From contig NZ_JACIDX010000008.1 in the NCBI RefSeq assembly GCF_014196525.1, forward strand, positions 209,204 through 273,203: a stretch of DNA of 64,000 nt, written 5' to 3'. A program made the position numbers and the translations under genes. Below are positions 27,229-35,897 of the stretch, piece by piece; position 1 is the stretch's first letter, and each line of letters opens with the position of its first letter. The DNA is from Novosphingobium sediminicola. Its GTDB lineage: Bacteria > Pseudomonadota > Alphaproteobacteria > Sphingomonadales > Sphingomonadaceae. The notes beneath the pieces were generated by a model, which had not been told where the DNA came from, did no database searches, and saw nothing but the letters and a program-made list of their open reading frames with translations.

Positions 27229-28395
27229 ATGGCAAAGGCCGCCTCACCGCCGCTGCGCCTGCCGGGGCGGCATCATGTCGTAAAGCCCGGCGCGGCCAAG
27301 GTGGCGGGGCGTCTGGCCGGGTGGGTCGTGGTGCTGGCGGTGGCGGGCGAAATTCTCGCCCGCCTCGCCCTCACCTCGCCCTCGATCCAGATTGCCGATC
27401 CCGATCTGCGCTATACCAACCAGCCCGGCGCGGTGCTGTTTCAGGCCAATGAGGGGTTCGAGCGGATTCAGCTCAATTCGCTGGGCCTCAATGACGGGGA
27501 AATCGCGCCAAACCATGCCGGGCCGCGAATGCTGTTTATCGGCGATTCGATGCTGCTGGCCCATCAGGTGCCGAGGCAGAGCAATTATACCAGCCTGCTG
27601 GAAGGCAGCCTCGGGATTGATGCGGTCAATGGCGGGCGCGATGCGCTGGGGCCGGCGGAATGGGGGGTGATGGTGCGCCGTCTGGCGCCTGCGGTGCGGC
27701 CCGATTACATCGTCGTGATGATGACGCGCGGCGATGCTTTCGATCTGCGCGATGCCCTCATCAAACGAGCAGAGGCGGCCCAAAAGGCGACGGGTGCGCC
27801 TACGCATCCGGGCCGTCTGGCTGGCGCATTTGACGCATTGCTGCATCACTCCGCGCTAGCCACGTTTCTGGCCCGCCGCGCCAATCTCTATGTCACAGGG
27901 GTGCGCAAGGGCGGCGGATGGCTGCCCTATATTCTCCACGGCTTTCGCGCCTCCCCCGCCCCCAAGCCGGACACGCAGGATTTCCCCGTGGCCGCCATCA
28001 CCGCCCAACTGGCCGAGCGGATGGCGGAGGCGCAGAAGCGGGATAGAGTGATCTTCATCTCGATACCGGCCTTCACCTATCATGCCGATGGCCGGATGGA
28101 ATTCGAGCCGCGCTCCGCCGTGGAGCAGGCGATTTTCCCGGCGGCGGCCAAACAAGCGGGCATGCCCTTCGTCGATCTGGGCGATGGAATGCGCGCCGAA
28201 TTCGCCCACAGCGGGCAGCCCTTTGTCGGTTTTCAAAACAGCGTGATCGGCACCGGGCATCTCAACACCTATGGCCATGAGGTGATCGCCCGCCTGATCG
28301 CGGCGCACATGCCCGATCTTATGAAACAGGCCGATGCGGCCCATGCCCGGTCGGCCGAAGCACCCGCAAATACGCCCGCAACCCCCGCCCAATAA
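27229..28395 (+). CDS. SGNH-type hydrolase/acyltransferase, membrane-anchored (AlgJ-like role)
   Basis: A 388-residue protein with one N-terminal membrane helix (about 26-48) and a periplasmic SGNH domain. The nucleophile block is MLFIGDSMLLAH. A late GTGHLNTYGHEVIARLI carries the catalytic His, although the Asp of the usual DxxH is not obvious. Such proteins pair with MBOAT acyltransferases to acetylate polysaccharides, as AlgJ/AlgX do with AlgI. The MBOAT gene directly downstream, 28 bases away, supports this. The name alg is not warranted, since no alginate-specific genes are seen. Confidence 0.78.
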   Translation: MAKAASPPLRLPGRHHVVKPGAAKVAGRLAGWVVVLAVAGEILARLALTSPSIQIADPDLRYTNQPGAVLFQANEGFERIQLNSLGLNDGEIAPNHAGPRMLFIGDSMLLAHQVPRQSNYTSLLEGSLGIDAVNGGRDALGPAEWGVMVRRLAPAVRPDYIVVMMTRGDAFDLRDALIKRAEAAQKATGAPTHPGRLAGAFDALLHHSALATFLARRANLYVTGVRKGGGWLPYILHGFRASPAPKPDTQDFPVAAITAQLAERMAEAQKRDRVIFISIPAFTYHADGRMEFEPRSAVEQAIFPAAAKQAGMPFVDLGDGMRAEFAHSGQPFVGFQNSVIGTGHLNTYGHEVIARLIAAHMPDLMKQADAAHARSAEAPANTPATPAQ

Positions 28396-28423
28396 TCACG
28401 CATAAAGAGGCAGCAGGGACGTC

Positions 28424-29821
28424 ATGCTATTCACCTCCACAGACTTTGTCGTCTTTTTCGCCATCCTGCTGGCGATCCTTGCCGCAGTGCGGGCCAGCCG
28501 GGCGCGCTTCTATATCGTGCTGGTGGCCAGCTATCTGTTCTATGCCGCGTGGGACTGGCGCTATCTGCCGCTGCTGCTGGCGGTCAGCTTCTGGAACTAT
28601 GGCTTTGGCCTGATCATCGAGGCGGCGCAGGGGCCGCGTCTGCGCAAATTGTGGATCACGCTGGCCGTGTCGGGCAATATGGGGGCGCTGCTCTATTATA
28701 AATACGCCAATTTCTTTCTCGACAATTTGCATGCCATCACCGGGACAAAGGGATCGCTGCTGGCCATCACCCTGCCGCTGGGGATCAGCTTCTTCACCTT
28801 TCAGGGCGTGTCCTATGTCGTCGATGTCTATCGGCGCAGCAAACCGGCCACGCATGACATCGTCACCTTCCTGTTCTTCAAGGCCTTTTTCCCGCAATTG
28901 ATCGCCGGGCCGATTGTCCGCGCGCCCGAATTCCTGCCGCAATTGCAGCGCCCTTTCCGCATGACGCGCCCACTGATCATCATGGGGTTTCAATATTTTC
29001 TGGCCGGGGCCTTTTCCAAACTGGTGCTGGCCGACAATCTGGCGATTGCCGCGGACGCGATCTTTGCCGAACCGGGCCTGTATGATGCGCCCACGCTCTG
29101 GCTGGGCACGCTGGCCTATGCGGGACAGATCTATTGCGATTTCTTCGGCTATTCGATGATGGCGATCGGCCTGTCGCGGGTGATGGGCTATCGGCTGCCG
29201 ATCAATTTTCGCATGCCCTATGTCGCGCGCTCGATTCAGGATTTCTGGCGGCGGTGGCATATGACGCTGTCGCGCTGGTTGCGGGATTATCTTTATATCT
29301 CGCTGGGCGGCAATCGGCGCGGGCCGGTGCGGACCTATGTGAACCTGATCCTGACCATGCTGATCGGCGGGCTGTGGCATGGAGCCAGCTGGAATTTCGT
29401 GCTGTGGGGTGCTTTGCATGGCTCGGTTCAGATTCTCGACCGGTTCTGGACGCTGCACCGGCCCGCCGGGTGGCGGTTGCCCCCAGCGCTGGGCTGGGCG
29501 TTGACCTTTATGTTCGTCATTCTGGCGTGGGTCCCGTTCCGCGCCAAGGATTTCCCCACCACGGCCACCTTTCTGAAGGGGCTGGCGGGCATGGGCCATG
29601 GGCAAACGCATTGGCTCTATGTGCCCGCCCTGCTCGCGCTGGTTGTGCTGCTGGCATGGCATATCGGTTATGAACGCGTGGGGCGCTGGCGTCAGAGCCT
29701 GCTGGGTTTTCGCCATCCCTGGGACATGTGCCAGATGGGCGTGCTGCTGCTGGGCATGCTGGGGATCGTGCTCTTTGCCCCGCTGGGCGGCAATGGCGCC
29801 TTCATCTATTTTCAGTTCTGA
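28424..29821 (+). CDS. MBOAT family O-acyltransferase (AlgI/DltB-like)
   Basis: A 465-residue membrane protein with about eleven helices. The AlgI hallmarks are present: PLGISFFTFQGVSYVVDVYR, FWRRWHMTLSRWLRDYLYI with LGGNRRG, and GGLWHGASWNFVLWGALHG with the catalytic His. It would pass acetyl or another acyl group from the cytoplasm across the membrane to its periplasmic SGNH partner, encoded upstream, for exopolysaccharide acylation. A strong dyad directly follows the stop and separates it from the convergent RTX gene. Confidence 0.92.
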   Translation: MLFTSTDFVVFFAILLAILAAVRASRARFYIVLVASYLFYAAWDWRYLPLLLAVSFWNYGFGLIIEAAQGPRLRKLWITLAVSGNMGALLYYKYANFFLDNLHAITGTKGSLLAITLPLGISFFTFQGVSYVVDVYRRSKPATHDIVTFLFFKAFFPQLIAGPIVRAPEFLPQLQRPFRMTRPLIIMGFQYFLAGAFSKLVLADNLAIAADAIFAEPGLYDAPTLWLGTLAYAGQIYCDFFGYSMMAIGLSRVMGYRLPINFRMPYVARSIQDFWRRWHMTLSRWLRDYLYISLGGNRRGPVRTYVNLILTMLIGGLWHGASWNFVLWGALHGSVQILDRFWTLHRPAGWRLPPALGWALTFMFVILAWVPFRAKDFPTTATFLKGLAGMGHGQTHWLYVPALLALVVLLAWHIGYERVGRWRQSLLGFRHPWDMCQMGVLLLGMLGIVLFAPLGGNGAFIYFQF

Positions 29822-29824
29822 CGA

Positions 29825-29859
29825 AATCGGGCCCCATCCCAGTGGGATGAGGCCCGATT
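29825..29859. terminator. Bidirectional terminator-like hairpin between MBOAT and RTX genes
   Basis: AATCGGGCC (29825-29833) pairs perfectly with GGCCCGATT (29851-29859), and CCATCCC pairs inside with GGGATG. It starts four bases after the MBOAT stop and lies 21 bases before the RTX stop. An A-rich left and T-containing right edge allow termination in both directions. Confidence 0.75.
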
Positions 29860-29880
29860 GAGTTAAACGCAAAGCCCGGA

Positions 29881-32800
29881 TCAGAACAGCACGACGTCCG
29901 AGGCATTGAAGGTGTCGACATTGTTCAACGTCGCCACAGCCACCGCCGCCGCACCGCCCTTGCCATCGGCATCGAAATAGAGCGTGTGCAGGCCCGAGTC
30001 GAAGTAGAAAGCCGCAACCCCGGTGGCCATCGCCGCCTTGCTGGCCACCAGATTGGCCGAAACCGCATCGCCCAGACCAAAGGCCGCGCGGCTGATCGCG
30101 ATCATGTCTTCGCCATGCACGAAGTCGGTGATCGTGTCCTTCTGGCCGTCATTGACGGTGAACTGGAAGGTGTCCGCCCCCGCGCCGCCGGTCAGCGTGT
30201 TGTAACCGGCCTCGCCGTCCAACAGGTCATTGCCCGCGCCGCCGTCCAGCACGTCGTTGCCATTGCCGCCATAAAGCGTGTCATTGCCATCGTCGCCATA
30301 GAACTTGTTCGCGCCTTCATAGCCCTTGATGAAATCATTGCCGCCGCCGCCATAGATGATCGTGGCGGTTGATCCGCCGTAAAGGTGATCGGCATATTCC
30401 GAACCGACCAGTCCCTCGATCTGAGCATAGACATCGCCTGCGGCATCGCCGGTGTTGATGCCGGCATCCGACAGGCTGGCGGTAACGCCGGCGGTGGCGG
30501 TCTGATAGCTGGCGAAATCGGTGCCGGTTCCGCCATTGAGCACATCGGCCCCGGCCCCGCCGATCAGCGTATCATCACCCGCGCCGCCATTGAGCGTATC
30601 ATTGCCCGCCCCGCCGTCGAGCGTGTCATTGGCGCTGGTGCCGGTCAGCAGATCATTGCCGCTCATATCCTTGAGCCCGGTGGTGGCCACAGTGGCCAGC
30701 GCCTTGGCGGTCGGCAGCAGGTCGTCGGCGGTGCTGGTGTTGACCACCCCGCCATTGCCATAGATCCGGGCGACATAATCGGTGCCGACCGTGGGGGCGG
30801 TCAACGAGGAAGAGGACACGCCGTTCAGCACCGCCAGCGTGGTCCAGCTGTTGGCGCCGCCGTCGGTGTCGACCTGGAGCAGCGTGTCGCTGCCGCTGGC
30901 GACAAAGCGGACATAGCCATTGGTCTGCAGGTTGCCCTGCCAGCCATACATCGAGGCCAGCACCGACAGGTCGATATAATCACCATCCTTGCCCGAGAAA
31001 TCGGTGATGATGTCCTTTTGATTGTCCACCACCGAGAACTGGAAAGCATCCGCCCCGGCCCCGCCGGTCAGCGTGTTATAGCCCTGTTCGCCGTCCAGCA
31101 CGTCATTGCCCGAACCGCCGCTGATCGTGTCATTGCCGGTGGCGCCATAGATCGTGTCATTGCCCGCGCCGCCATAGAGCGTGTCCGAACCGTCCAGACC
31201 CAGCAGATAATCGTTGCCCGCGCCGCCATAGAGCTTGGTTGCGCCGTGGTTGGCGATCAGTTGGTCATTGAAATTCGAACCGATCAGACCCTGGATCTGG
31301 GAATAGGTGTCGCCCGCCGCATCGCCGGTGTTCATGCCCGGCGTCAGCAGATTGGCCAGCACGCCGCTGGTGGCGGTCTGATAACCAGCATAGTTGAAGC
31401 CCGCACCGCCGATCAGCACATCGCCGCCCGCGCCGCCGGTCAGGATGTCATTGCCCGCGCCGCCATCAAGCCGATCATTGGCCGCGCCGCCCACCAAGGC
31501 ATCATCGCCCGTGGTGCCCGCCAGCTTGACCCCGTTGAACGTGGCCGCCGTGGCGTAATCGGAAACCACCGTTTCGAGCGACACCGCCGAAGCGGTCAGC
31601 GAGGAAGCGGTGACGCCGGTCAGCGTCGCCAGCGTGACGAAATTGTTCGCGCCGCCGTCGATATCGACCTGAACCAGCGTGTTGGCCCCGCTGGCCAGAA
31701 AGCGGACATAACCATTGGCGAAGACATCGCCGGTCCAGTTATAGTGATGCGCCATGGCCGACAGGTCGATGACATCGCCGTCCTTGGCGGTGAAATCGGT
31801 GATCGTGTCGCCCGCTTCCTTGATGTCGATATAGGCGAAGCGATCCGCGCCCGCGCCGCCGGTCAGCTTGTCCGCACCAACGCCGCCCCAGATGTAATCC
31901 CGGCCCGCGCCGCCCGAAAGCGTATCGACAAAGTCATTGCCCAGCAGGCGATCATCGCCCGACGTGCCGGTCTGGACGGTGCCCGCCGTGGTGGCCGCCA
32001 CGGTCAGCGTGCTGTCGTTCATCGTGGTCTGGGCGTTGGGGTTGAATTTGTTGACCGCGGTCTGGAAATTGGAGTCGGAGACCAGATTGCCGACCACATC
32101 GCCGCGGGTATAGATGCCGTAACGGCCCTGATCGATCAGGTTGATGTTGCTGACCACGATATCGCGGCCGTCGCCGTCGCCATATTCAAAGAACATGACG
32201 CCGTCCTTGTTGCCCGAACCGCTGATATTATAGGCGTTGTTATAGGCGCCGCGCATACCCAGCACGCCGGGGGAGTCGATCACCACCGAGTCATGATAGG
32301 AGCCATAGCGCCCTTCGGTGTGCCACGAAAAGGCGAAGGTCGAGGTGGCATAGGCGACCACATTGGTAGCGGTAAGGCCGTAATCCGCGCCATATTTGGT
32401 GGGGTCCTTGACCGAGCCGTCAAAGCCGACGGCATTGTCATCGACAGCATGGCGCACGTTTTCGGCATAGAAGCCATCGACCGAGGTGTTCCACGAGCTG
32501 GCCGAGTGGACGCCATAGCCATAGTGGCCATTGTCGGTGTCATCGGTCAGGTTGATGGCCGCGCTTTGCGTCACCGAACCATTGACCGAGCCGACAAAAT
32601 TGATGCCCATCGAATTGCCGTCGCGGACCGTGACGCCCGAAACCACAGTGCCCACCGTCGAGCGGATCTCGACCAGATCCTGTTCCCATGTGGGATGGGT
32701 CTGATCACCGCGCACCGTGCCGTTTTCGAAAACGGCCGTGCCGCTGTTGATACCGGCAACGCGCACATTGGTCTGATAGGAACCGGCATCGATCAGCGAG

Positions 32801-33261
32801 CCCGACAGCGTCACCTTGTCGCCATCGACGGCCACGACCTTCATCGCCTGGCCCATGTGGGTGGTGGCGCCCTGATCGTTCGAGATCTGGTCATCGGCGG
32901 TGACCTTGACCCAATCGCCCACCTTCACAGCGCTGCCCGCGCCGGCATAGGTGGCCACGGTGTTGCCATCGGCGGTCTGGGCCAATGTGGCCGAGGTCAG
33001 GGCGTCGCTCGACCCTTTGATGGTGACCACGGTGCAATCGCCTGCCTGCTGCAGCGTGCTGCCGTTCAGGTCGATGGTGATCGACTTTTGCGAGACGTCG
33101 ATGCAGAGGCCTTGGGTGATGGCGATGGTGCTGTTCTGGGCCAGAACGATCTTGCCGCCGTCGGCAATGCTATTGATGGCCTTCTGCAAATCGGCTTCGG
33201 TGGCATTGGCGGCGATATAAACAACACTGGTAAAAGTTTGAGTTGTCATAGTCGAAGTCAC
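29881..33261 (-). CDS. Large secreted RTX protein with N-terminal beta-helix domain
   Basis: A 1126-residue, acidic, cysteine-poor protein. Residues 10-430 look like a parallel beta-helix of the pectate-lyase or epimerase type. Residues 435-1050 hold three groups of GGxGxDxLx calcium-binding nonapeptides (about 435-475, 585-740, 870-1030), with two near-copies of a DGDxIDLS...GYVRFxASG module between (about 495-550, 757-820). The C-terminus ends in hydrophobic residues, as in type I secretion substrates. It may cleave or epimerise the exopolysaccharide; no catalytic motif was identified. The start is a GTG with AAGGA seven bases upstream. Confidence 0.85.
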   Translation of the reverse strand: MTSTMTTQTFTSVVYIAANATEADLQKAINSIADGGKIVLAQNSTIAITQGLCIDVSQKSITIDLNGSTLQQAGDCTVVTIKGSSDALTSATLAQTADGNTVATYAGAGSAVKVGDWVKVTADDQISNDQGATTHMGQAMKVVAVDGDKVTLSGSLIDAGSYQTNVRVAGINSGTAVFENGTVRGDQTHPTWEQDLVEIRSTVGTVVSGVTVRDGNSMGINFVGSVNGSVTQSAAINLTDDTDNGHYGYGVHSASSWNTSVDGFYAENVRHAVDDNAVGFDGSVKDPTKYGADYGLTATNVVAYATSTFAFSWHTEGRYGSYHDSVVIDSPGVLGMRGAYNNAYNISGSGNKDGVMFFEYGDGDGRDIVVSNINLIDQGRYGIYTRGDVVGNLVSDSNFQTAVNKFNPNAQTTMNDSTLTVAATTAGTVQTGTSGDDRLLGNDFVDTLSGGAGRDYIWGGVGADKLTGGAGADRFAYIDIKEAGDTITDFTAKDGDVIDLSAMAHHYNWTGDVFANGYVRFLASGANTLVQVDIDGGANNFVTLATLTGVTASSLTASAVSLETVVSDYATAATFNGVKLAGTTGDDALVGGAANDRLDGGAGNDILTGGAGGDVLIGGAGFNYAGYQTATSGVLANLLTPGMNTGDAAGDTYSQIQGLIGSNFNDQLIANHGATKLYGGAGNDYLLGLDGSDTLYGGAGNDTIYGATGNDTISGGSGNDVLDGEQGYNTLTGGAGADAFQFSVVDNQKDIITDFSGKDGDYIDLSVLASMYGWQGNLQTNGYVRFVASGSDTLLQVDTDGGANSWTTLAVLNGVSSSSLTAPTVGTDYVARIYGNGGVVNTSTADDLLPTAKALATVATTGLKDMSGNDLLTGTSANDTLDGGAGNDTLNGGAGDDTLIGGAGADVLNGGTGTDFASYQTATAGVTASLSDAGINTGDAAGDVYAQIEGLVGSEYADHLYGGSTATIIYGGGGNDFIKGYEGANKFYGDDGNDTLYGGNGNDVLDGGAGNDLLDGEAGYNTLTGGAGADTFQFTVNDGQKDTITDFVHGEDMIAISRAAFGLGDAVSANLVASKAAMATGVAAFYFDSGLHTLYFDADGKGGAAAVAVATLNNVDTFNASDVVLF

Positions 33262-33916
33262 AAGTAATTCCTTCCAACATCTTTGGCGAAATTACTCTTC
33301 TTCGACAGCAAAAATTCGTCATGAAGTAAGTAATAACGCAGTCTTGATAGCGATCGTCAAAATGACCTGCAAGATTTTCGCGATAGACTTGCGACAACCC
33401 TGAGGACTTATCGACTTGATGTTGGAAGAATGACCCATCATGGCCCAACGCTGATTTAAACCCTTAGGTTAATAGGATGGTCAGTTATTGATTTGGCGGA
33501 ATTATGGCCTGCTTTACTTCCACAGGTGGTTAAAAATATACATCTTTGCGCAGGAATTTTGTATCATTATCTTTATGATACAATAATTTATCTCCAAACG
33601 ATCAGAGGCAAAAAGACAGCAAAAGCATGAAGCAAAAAAATTTGCACCCGTCCGAACATTAACAATTCAGGAGAGCATAAGTACATTTTTGGGACAAAAA
33701 TGACTGCATTACTGTCAAAAATGAATCATCTTATGAATATTATACGCGCTAATACTCACACCAGCACCGAGGCGCCAGTGTCCCTTTATGACACCAAACC
33801 GGCATATCGCCGTCAGACCGGCAAGGATTCGCCGCGCACAGGCGCAAACATGCCCGGCATCAGGCATGCGTCGGTCAACAGATTCGGGGAAAAGGGCCGC
33901 GCGGGCCTATCGCCGC
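33262..33916. other. 655-bp AT-rich intergenic region upstream of the RTX gene
   Basis: No convincing gene; a 92-codon frame at 33700 has no family features. About 33270-33740 is markedly AT-rich against the GC-rich surroundings and should hold the RTX gene promoter (leftward). The radical SAM gene ends at its right edge. It includes a perfect dyad at 33559-33583. The sharp composition drop suggests a regulatory or horizontally acquired stretch. Confidence 0.5.
33559..33583. repeat. Perfect 9-bp dyad in AT-rich DNA
   Basis: TTGTATCAT (33559-33567) and ATGATACAA (33575-33583) are exact reverse complements around a seven-base spacer. It could be a regulator operator for the RTX gene or a transcript-end hairpin of the leftward radical SAM gene. 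The position, about 300 bases upstream of the RTX start, does not settle this. Confidence 0.55.
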
Positions 33917-35002
33917 TCAGGGGCGATCATCATGATCCTGCAAGATCTTGCAGCCATGGCAAAAATGATCCGGCATAGGCCCATGGCGCCCCGGATCCGC
34001 CGACAATTGCCGCGCCTCTTTATAGGCGGGCGAGGCATAGATCTTGTCCATGCTCTGCTTGTGAATATTGCCCAACGGCCGCGCCGTATCCCGGTGGAGA
34101 TAATTCTCCTCCATCCGGTAATGGCAACAGCCATAGACATGCCCATCGGTGGCCACCAAAGCCGATAGGTAGGGCCAGCCGCATAGCGGCATCCGCTTTT
34201 TCGGCCATGGCCGCCACCCCTTGCGCGGGGCAAAGCGATCAACCCACGGATGCTTGCGCCCATCCGACCCGCGAAACACCAGCATATCGTCAATGCCCAT
34301 CCGCCGCCGATAATCCTCCAGCAGCGGCACCTCATGGCTGTTATGATCGAACACCAGATATTGCAGCGTGATCAGCGGGTGCTTCCCCTTGCGGAATTGC
34401 ACCAGACGCCGCAGATTATTCTCAACGATATCCAGGTCGCCGCGAATGCGCTGCTGCCCGAAAGTTTCCGGCGAAAGGCCGTCGATGGCGATGATCAATT
34501 GCGTCAGCCCCGATTCCGCCAATTCGCGGATCGCCTCATCGGACAGCGGCAGGCTGAAGTTGCTGGTGATATAGGTGTTGATATTGGCATCGGCGGCATA
34601 GCGCAGCATCTTGGCCAGATTCTTGTTCAGCAGCGGCTCGCCCAGATTATAGAGCGACATGGCCAGCGTCCGCCCCGCCACCTGATCCACCAGCCCCATG
34701 AAGGTTTGCAACTCCATCGGCTTGGGCAGGCTGACCCGCTCGGGATGGCTCAATTTGCTGTGCAGGCAGATGGGGCAGCGCATCTGGCAATTGGGCGAGA
34801 CATCGACCTTGATGTGAACAGGCACACCCCCGACATCAGGATTGCCCGTCACCAAAGAAAACACGCGCCGCGCGGTGTTGAAAACCTTCCTCGGCGTGAG
34901 GTTGACCCGCATCACATAGTTTTTGCGCCAGAACTGGTGCATGCCATAGGCCGATATAGGGAATTTCATGGGCCCCCTGTTCGATACATCGATGCGAGTC
35001 AT
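33917..35002 (-). CDS. Radical SAM protein with SPASM-like C-terminus
   Basis: A protein of up to 361 residues. The radical SAM cluster-binding cysteines are CxxxCxxC at Cys72, Cys76 and Cys79 (NCQMRCPIC). A conserved NLGEPLLNKN and IAIDGLS follow. A C-terminal cysteine group (CGW...GCCHYR...CHGC) suggests an auxiliary SPASM-type iron-sulfur site. The substrate is unknown. The gene lies between two RTX genes on the same strand but is separated from each by more than 200 bases and by a terminator, so a shared function is conjecture. The start may be internal (Met12 or Met21). Confidence 0.85.
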   Translation of the reverse strand: MTRIDVSNRGPMKFPISAYGMHQFWRKNYVMRVNLTPRKVFNTARRVFSLVTGNPDVGGVPVHIKVDVSPNCQMRCPICLHSKLSHPERVSLPKPMELQTFMGLVDQVAGRTLAMSLYNLGEPLLNKNLAKMLRYAADANINTYITSNFSLPLSDEAIRELAESGLTQLIIAIDGLSPETFGQQRIRGDLDIVENNLRRLVQFRKGKHPLITLQYLVFDHNSHEVPLLEDYRRRMGIDDMLVFRGSDGRKHPWVDRFAPRKGWRPWPKKRMPLCGWPYLSALVATDGHVYGCCHYRMEENYLHRDTARPLGNIHKQSMDKIYASPAYKEARQLSADPGRHGPMPDHFCHGCKILQDHDDRP

Positions 35003-35133
35003 ATCCTGATGTAATTCCTAGACTTTACATCAGAAATCGATCCGCCGACAGAACAACAAGACCCAATTCGGGCAGAGTAAACCCGTATAGGAATAAAAAT
35101 TGCCGCCGGGCCCGGTCCGGCGGAAACACAAAA

Positions 35134-35176
35134 GACCCCGGCGCCACTTCGCATGAATGCGGGTGACGCCGGGGCC
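35134..35176 (-). terminator. Rho-independent terminator of the short RTX gene
   Basis: Read leftward, a GC-rich stem (GGCCCCGGCGTCACC with its near-complement GGCGCCGGGGTC) is followed by TTTTGTGTTT. It lies 44 bases after the stop of the short RTX gene and upstream of the radical SAM gene, so the two are separate transcripts. Confidence 0.85.
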
Positions 35177-35219
35177 TTATAGCATCAGGCAGCGGGCCGA
35201 AGCCCGCCACGCAATCCGA

Positions 35220-35897
35220 TCAGAACACGAAGTCGGTGATCGAGATCGCGGTGTTGACCTGGATTTCGTAGTCCACCGAACCGTTGTGATCGGTGTCGAT
35301 GCCAACGATGGTGTGGCCATGGTCGGACGTGAAGGTCACGTCGGCCGCGCTAACGCCCAGCTTGGCGACGTTCAGCTTGTCGATGCCGGTTTCGAAATCG
35401 AGGATGATGTCACGGTTGCCCGCGCCAACGCCCGAATCGCCAGCGGCGAAGACGAAGGTGTCAGCACCCATGCCGCCGATCAGCGTATCCACGCCTGCAT
35501 CGCCATACAGCACGTCATCGCCGGCGCCACCGTTCAGCTTGTCATTGCCATCGTCGCCATAGAGACGGTCATTGCCGTCGCCGCCCGACAGCAGATCGTC
35601 GCCGTCGCCGCCGTTCAGCTTGTCGTCGCCGGCGCCGCCCGAGAGCGTGTCATTGCCCAGACCGCCCGAGAGCAGGTCGTTGCCGTCGCCGCCATAAAGC
35701 TTGTCATCGCCCGCACCGCCCGAGAGCAGGTCGTCAGCCGAACCGCCCGAGAGCGTGTCGTTGCCATTGCCGCCATAGACCGCGTCCGCGCCCCAACCGC
35801 CCGAAAGCGAATCGTCGCCGCGACCGCCCGAGAGCCAATCCGTGTCGACCGAACCGCTGATCACGTCATTACCTGTGGTGCCAGTGATACTTGCCAT
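35220..35897 (-). CDS. Short RTX calcium-binding protein
   Basis: A 225-residue protein made almost wholly of RTX nonapeptides. From about residue 8 to 145 there are some 14 consecutive GGxGxDxLxG units, followed by a C-terminal DTFVFAAGDSG...ILDFETGIDKL segment typical of type I secreted proteins. The start at 35897 (MASITGTTGN) has AGGA eight bases upstream; the ATG nine bases earlier overlaps the ribosome site. It has no catalytic domain, so it may be a calcium-dependent matrix or adhesive protein. The secretion apparatus is not in the window. Confidence 0.87.
   Translation of the reverse strand: MASITGTTGNDVISGSVDTDWLSGGRGDDSLSGGWGADAVYGGNGNDTLSGGSADDLLSGGAGDDKLYGGDGNDLLSGGLGNDTLSGGAGDDKLNGGDGDDLLSGGDGNDRLYGDDGNDKLNGGAGDDVLYGDAGVDTLIGGMGADTFVFAAGDSGVGAGNRDIILDFETGIDKLNVAKLGVSAADVTFTSDHGHTIVGIDTDHNGSVDYEIQVNTAISITDFVF

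Noticed and set aside
29881..33261. CRISPR array in the periodic repeats of the RTX genes
   Set aside because: The periodicity is a 27-base coding repeat for calcium-binding nonapeptides, without unique spacers. No CRISPR array or cas gene was seen anywhere in the window.
30385..33267. 960-codon plus-strand frame opposite the large RTX gene
   Set aside because: Its repeats simply mirror the RTX nonapeptides read antisense. The minus-strand RTX protein has proper domains, a GTG start with ribosome site and a normal end.
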